Assembly (NCBI GenBank): GCA_016234595.1
Contig: JACRBG010000036.1
Location: forward strand, 146,266 to 210,265
Origin: Chloroflexota bacterium
Lineage (GTDB): Bacteria; Chloroflexota; Anaerolineae; Aggregatilineales; J027
DNA: 64,000 nucleotides
Direction: 5' to 3'
The notes under the pieces are model-generated. The model saw only the letters and a program-made list of their open reading frames with translations. It did not search any database and was not told the origin of the DNA. Of the stretch, positions 61,582 through 64,000 are shown in pieces. Both the position numbers and the translations under genes were made by a program. Position 1 is the stretch's first letter. Each line of letters begins with the position of its first letter.

Positions 61582-63457
61582 GCTTTTTACGTCGGGTGCG
61601 GAAAGTCTTGGCGGCTTCGATTAGAAAATCCAAGAGTGAGGGATGGCGCAGCATCCGATAGACTTCATCCACCGCGATGATACGCGGTTGCTCATCACGT
61701 AGGCTGTCGCGGCGAATGGCGGCCAAACACTGGGCATAGGCCAGCGCGATCATGTTGGCGTCATTCTCCAATTGATGGAATGAGAAAATTCGGGGTTCAA
61801 TCCAATTCCGCCCCGAACGTCCAAAGTCAAAGGTAGTCGTCCCATTTAGAAATTTGGCCCAAGGCCCCGATCCCGTAACTAAAGCCGCGATTTCATCGGC
61901 CAAGTCTTTGGCAATCTGTTTAATGTGGTCTTTCTCGCCTAGACTGGAGAGCACATCACACACAAAATCAGAAGTGGGTGTTTTGTCAGGGGCAAGCCGT
62001 TCCAAGTCATCCGCATAGGCCGCATATACGATTTCGAGCGCTTGGGCCAGCAACCCACGTTCCAAGTTTTCGCGCTGTCCGCCAGATAAAGCACGCCCCA
62101 TCACGGTTTCATAAATGCGAATGGTGTGGGAGGTTTGTTCCAACAGGGTTGGAAACATCACATCTTGAGGATTTAGACAGGTTGTCTGAGCCGACAGTAC
62201 ATACCACGGCAGGCCAAATGCGGCGGCCAAATGTTTGCCATGCCCCATCGGTTCCAACATATCAAAGGAAACGCCGTTCTCAGCATATTCGCGGTTTAAT
62301 AGGCAGTTGAGCGCAAAGGTTTTCCCAAACCCGGTCTGGCCCACCCAGACCTCATGTACCGCCCGTCTATCCCGCCATGAATTATGGAAAACGGGATACT
62401 TGCCACCCACCGCTTCCCCACGCAGCACCCCATCCACATCGCCTAATTTGCGATAGCCTAAAGGCGCCAACATGAGGGCGAGTTCACGGGACGTGACGGG
62501 ATGGGTGGTATTCGGAATGCCAATCGTGCTGCTTTTGCTCGGCGAAAACAAATACGTCGAACGCGAGAGCAATTCCCCGACCTCGTGTCGCAGGCGAAAA
62601 TAAGAACGCGCTTCGGTCATGACTTCGGATACCCGCGCTTTTAAGGTATCCAGCGTATTCGCCGCGACTGCAATGGAAATCCGGACTGTATGCAGGGCAT
62701 CACCTTGATTGATTTCAGCCAATGTGCGACGGCAGTCATTGATGCGGGTGATAGCGCGGCTGTCCTCCCCACCCCGCAGGCTGACCAGATGCACTTGATA
62801 GGCTTGGATGATGCCTTCGACGGCATCCACCGCCTTGTTGCGATCCAGCGTTTCAGGAATATCGATGCACAGGGCCAGTGGGAAATTCATCCGCAGCAAA
62901 GGCGGGATGGGACGAAAGAAGTTCCATGCGGCAGGCAAAAACTCGTAGCTGTTGAGAATAGCCCAAAACGGACGACCACCCGGACGACCAATAGGGGCCA
63001 AATGGGAGAACGGAATTTCACGCAACCCATAGCGCCCTTCAAACAGGGGAGGTAAATCCGCTTCAATGGCAGTGGTATCGAAAGCCGAAGCCAAGCCGTT
63101 TGCAACGGTGCGTCCGGTTTCTTCAGTCCACAAAATCATGCCACACAAGGCCCGCTGAAATTCAGCCTCGACTTGCAGCTGCTCATAGTGGCGACGATAG
63201 GCCATACACATTTCCGCACGGGCACGATCTTCAACCGCCCGTGCGGTTTGCGACACGGCACTAATTTTGTGGTTCAAATCAGCGGGCATCTGCCAGCATA
63301 AAAAGCGGGCTGGACCATCGAGTGTCCGCAAAAAAGCCAAAAACCGACCTTGTAGAGTCGTTACCCCGGCTTCCGTTGCGTGCATCATCAGGTCAAAGGG
63401 TTCAATCAAGACAGTCCGGGCAGGCAGTTCATCGTGGCGTCGTCGGGGAGCAACCAT
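61562..63457 (-). CDS. traC: TraC/VirB4-like type IV secretion ATPase, truncated at its C-terminus
   Basis: This conjugation ATPase powers pilus assembly and DNA transfer. Walker A is VGQTGFGKTFALN (373-380) and Walker B is RIIAVDEVYRM (~593-598). The N-terminal ~340 residues fit TraC-type proteins. The frame ends soon after Walker B, in FRTRRKKLISIDQ. VirB4 proteins normally continue for another 100 residues or more with conserved Gln and Arg motifs, so the enzyme is probably inactive. The loss coincides with the end of the serine recombinase gene. It starts one base after the stop of the PrgI-like gene. Confidence 0.85.
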   Translation of the reverse strand: MVAPRRRHDELPARTVLIEPFDLMMHATEAGVTTLQGRFLAFLRTLDGPARFLCWQMPADLNHKISAVSQTARAVEDRARAEMCMAYRRHYEQLQVEAEFQRALCGMILWTEETGRTVANGLASAFDTTAIEADLPPLFEGRYGLREIPFSHLAPIGRPGGRPFWAILNSYEFLPAAWNFFRPIPPLLRMNFPLALCIDIPETLDRNKAVDAVEGIIQAYQVHLVSLRGGEDSRAITRINDCRRTLAEINQGDALHTVRISIAVAANTLDTLKARVSEVMTEARSYFRLRHEVGELLSRSTYLFSPSKSSTIGIPNTTHPVTSRELALMLAPLGYRKLGDVDGVLRGEAVGGKYPVFHNSWRDRRAVHEVWVGQTGFGKTFALNCLLNREYAENGVSFDMLEPMGHGKHLAAAFGLPWYVLSAQTTCLNPQDVMFPTLLEQTSHTIRIYETVMGRALSGGQRENLERGLLAQALEIVYAAYADDLERLAPDKTPTSDFVCDVLSSLGEKDHIKQIAKDLADEIAALVTGSGPWAKFLNGTTTFDFGRSGRNWIEPRIFSFHQLENDANMIALAYAQCLAAIRRDSLRDEQPRIIAVDEVYRMLRHPSLLDFLIEAAKTFRTRRKKLISIDQ

Positions 63458-63859
63458 CTAAGCATCCTCCATAAAAATCAGCCCTTGACCATCCTCATCC
63501 GGAGTGGCATAGGTTTCCCACTGGGCGAGGTCAACTACTGCGGCCTTTTCAGGCGGTGCATAGACCTGTGCGCCATCGAGAATGACCAGATGGGTGGGCA
63601 GTTCTAATAGTTCGGCCAGTTGTGCCACCAAGCTGTTGGGTTGGCTGGCCGCTGCAATGATGAGCCAACCACGTACCTGATACCGCAGGCGAGTGTACAA
63701 ACTCAACCCACCGCGCTGCGCCGACAGAATCAAGAGGCCGATGAAACCCACCCAGCCGATTGGCAAGGCCCCGACAGCGAAGAGGAAACGGGCGACCATA
63801 AAGATCATCACGCCACCCACGCCTGCACCCAGCAGCCGCTTGAACGGAATGCCGAACAT
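63458..63859 (-). CDS. PrgI/VirB3-like membrane protein of the type IV secretion system, split by a group II intron
   Basis: About 133 residues from ATG 63859. Two membrane helices lie near the N-terminus (GVMIFMVARFLFAVGAL and WVGFIGLLILSA). An amphipathic region and an acidic tail follow. The position directly before traC is typical for VirB3/PrgI proteins. The open frame runs further upstream, but that part is intron RNA sequence, not protein. The first ~15-20 residues of the family are missing, so the true start is probably in the upstream exon outside the window. Confidence 0.65.
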   Translation of the reverse strand: MFGIPFKRLLGAGVGGVMIFMVARFLFAVGALPIGWVGFIGLLILSAQRGGLSLYTRLRYQVRGWLIIAAASQPNSLVAQLAELLELPTHLVILDGAQVYAPPEKAAVVDLAQWETYATPDEDGQGLIFMEDA

Positions 63860-63860
63860 C

Positions 63861-64000
63861 GTAGGGTAGGAAGCTGGCGAGTTACCCTGCTGTATTGCGT
63901 AGCAGGGCACTTTTCCAACAACCCCCCTCCGAACCGTGCTTGCAACTTTCACTGCACACGGCTCTCCAGAATACTTTCGCGGCTTTTAGGAGTCGGCCTA
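63861..64000 (-). mobile_element. Group II intron, 3' end (domains V and VI)
   Basis: On the minus strand, positions 63964 to 63931 give a 34-nt domain V. It begins GAGCCGTGTGCAGTGAAAG and ends GCACGGTTC, with the catalytic AGC triad and a GAAA-type loop. A G-rich segment and a stem-loop (CCCTGCT ... AGCAGGG) then form domain VI. The intron ends near 63861 with ...CCTAC before the exon. The body and any reverse transcriptase gene lie beyond the window edge. Confidence 0.85.

Noticed and set aside
63860..63952. N-terminal extension of the PrgI-like open frame
   Set aside because: This stretch is group II intron domains V and VI, so the apparent codons are RNA structure.
1..64000. CRISPR arrays, tRNA and rRNA genes
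   Set aside because: No regularly spaced repeats, no tRNA-like cloverleaf with a CCA end and no rRNA sequence were noticed by reading.

Overview
The window is an accessory, mobile region that most resembles a Chloroflexota (Anaerolineae-like) bacterium. Three things suggest this: Thr/Pro-rich linkers joined to SH3b domains, a TIR-transmembrane-FGE/sulfatase fusion, and a PPC/SH3b secreted protein, all of which are common in that phylum. This is inference from protein style; no rRNA or phylogenetic marker is present. By eye the plasmid/ICE-type backbone (about 7-26 kb, 50-52 kb, 59-64 kb) is richer in G+C than the cargo at 26.6-41.6 kb and 52.4-58.8 kb.

Layout. (1) 0.08-7.1 kb, plus strand: a type I restriction-modification (RM) operon, hsdM - unknown gene - hsdS - hsdR. 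Its HsdM carries an unusual ~255-residue membrane-ending C-terminal extension. (2) 7.2-19.9 kb, minus strand: a backbone operon with a small ORF, topoisomerase I and three large proteins built from a shared repeat domain. It is interrupted by a TIR-TM-FGE gene and a secreted SH3b/PPC gene. (3) 20.0-25.9 kb, plus strand: the maintenance/transfer core. It holds ParM-like actin, an iteron/palindrome (parC-like), ParR, a small HxH relaxase, an array of four hairpins (oriT-like or structured RNA), a ribbon-helix-helix protein, a primase-polymerase/DUF3987 protein, an iteron-hairpin-iteron block that looks like a replication origin, and an HU-like protein. (4) 26.3-41.6 kb: a large NTPase cluster. 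A STAND/NB-ARC ATPase and a TPR protein lie behind a 28-bp palindrome. They are followed by a seven-gene near-overlapping run: a beta-domain/coiled-coil protein, a coiled-coil protein, an AAA+ ATPase, a radical-SAM enzyme, a P-loop GTPase, a GAP1-like 1003-aa protein, and a Zn-ribbon/TM/SH3b protein. This is the best candidate for an undescribed conflict/defence system. (5) 41.8-50.0 kb, minus strand: a second type I RM operon (EcoEI-type HsdR) followed by a HATPase, a STAS-like DUF4325 protein and a PIN nuclease. (6) 50.0-52.3 kb: a 128-nt bulged palindrome and three backbone genes. (7) 52.4-58.9 kb: a nested cargo insertion with an orphan OMP decarboxylase, a membrane protein with a PLD-like domain, a THEP1 NTPase, a dead IS5-family element, a 5'-truncated membrane/Rossmann protein fused to a second IS remnant, and nested repeats. 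(8) 59.0-61.6 kb: two small genes and a large serine recombinase whose 3' end cuts into a traC/virB4 gene. (9) 61.6-64.0 kb, minus strand: truncated TraC/VirB4, a PrgI-like protein, and the 3' end (domains V and VI) of a group II intron that runs out of the window.

Taken together this is a conjugative or mobilisable plasmid/ICE with partition, replication and type IV secretion genes. It has accumulated two restriction systems and at least two NTPase-centred cargo modules through layered insertions. Family assignments come from motifs read by eye; no database search was run.
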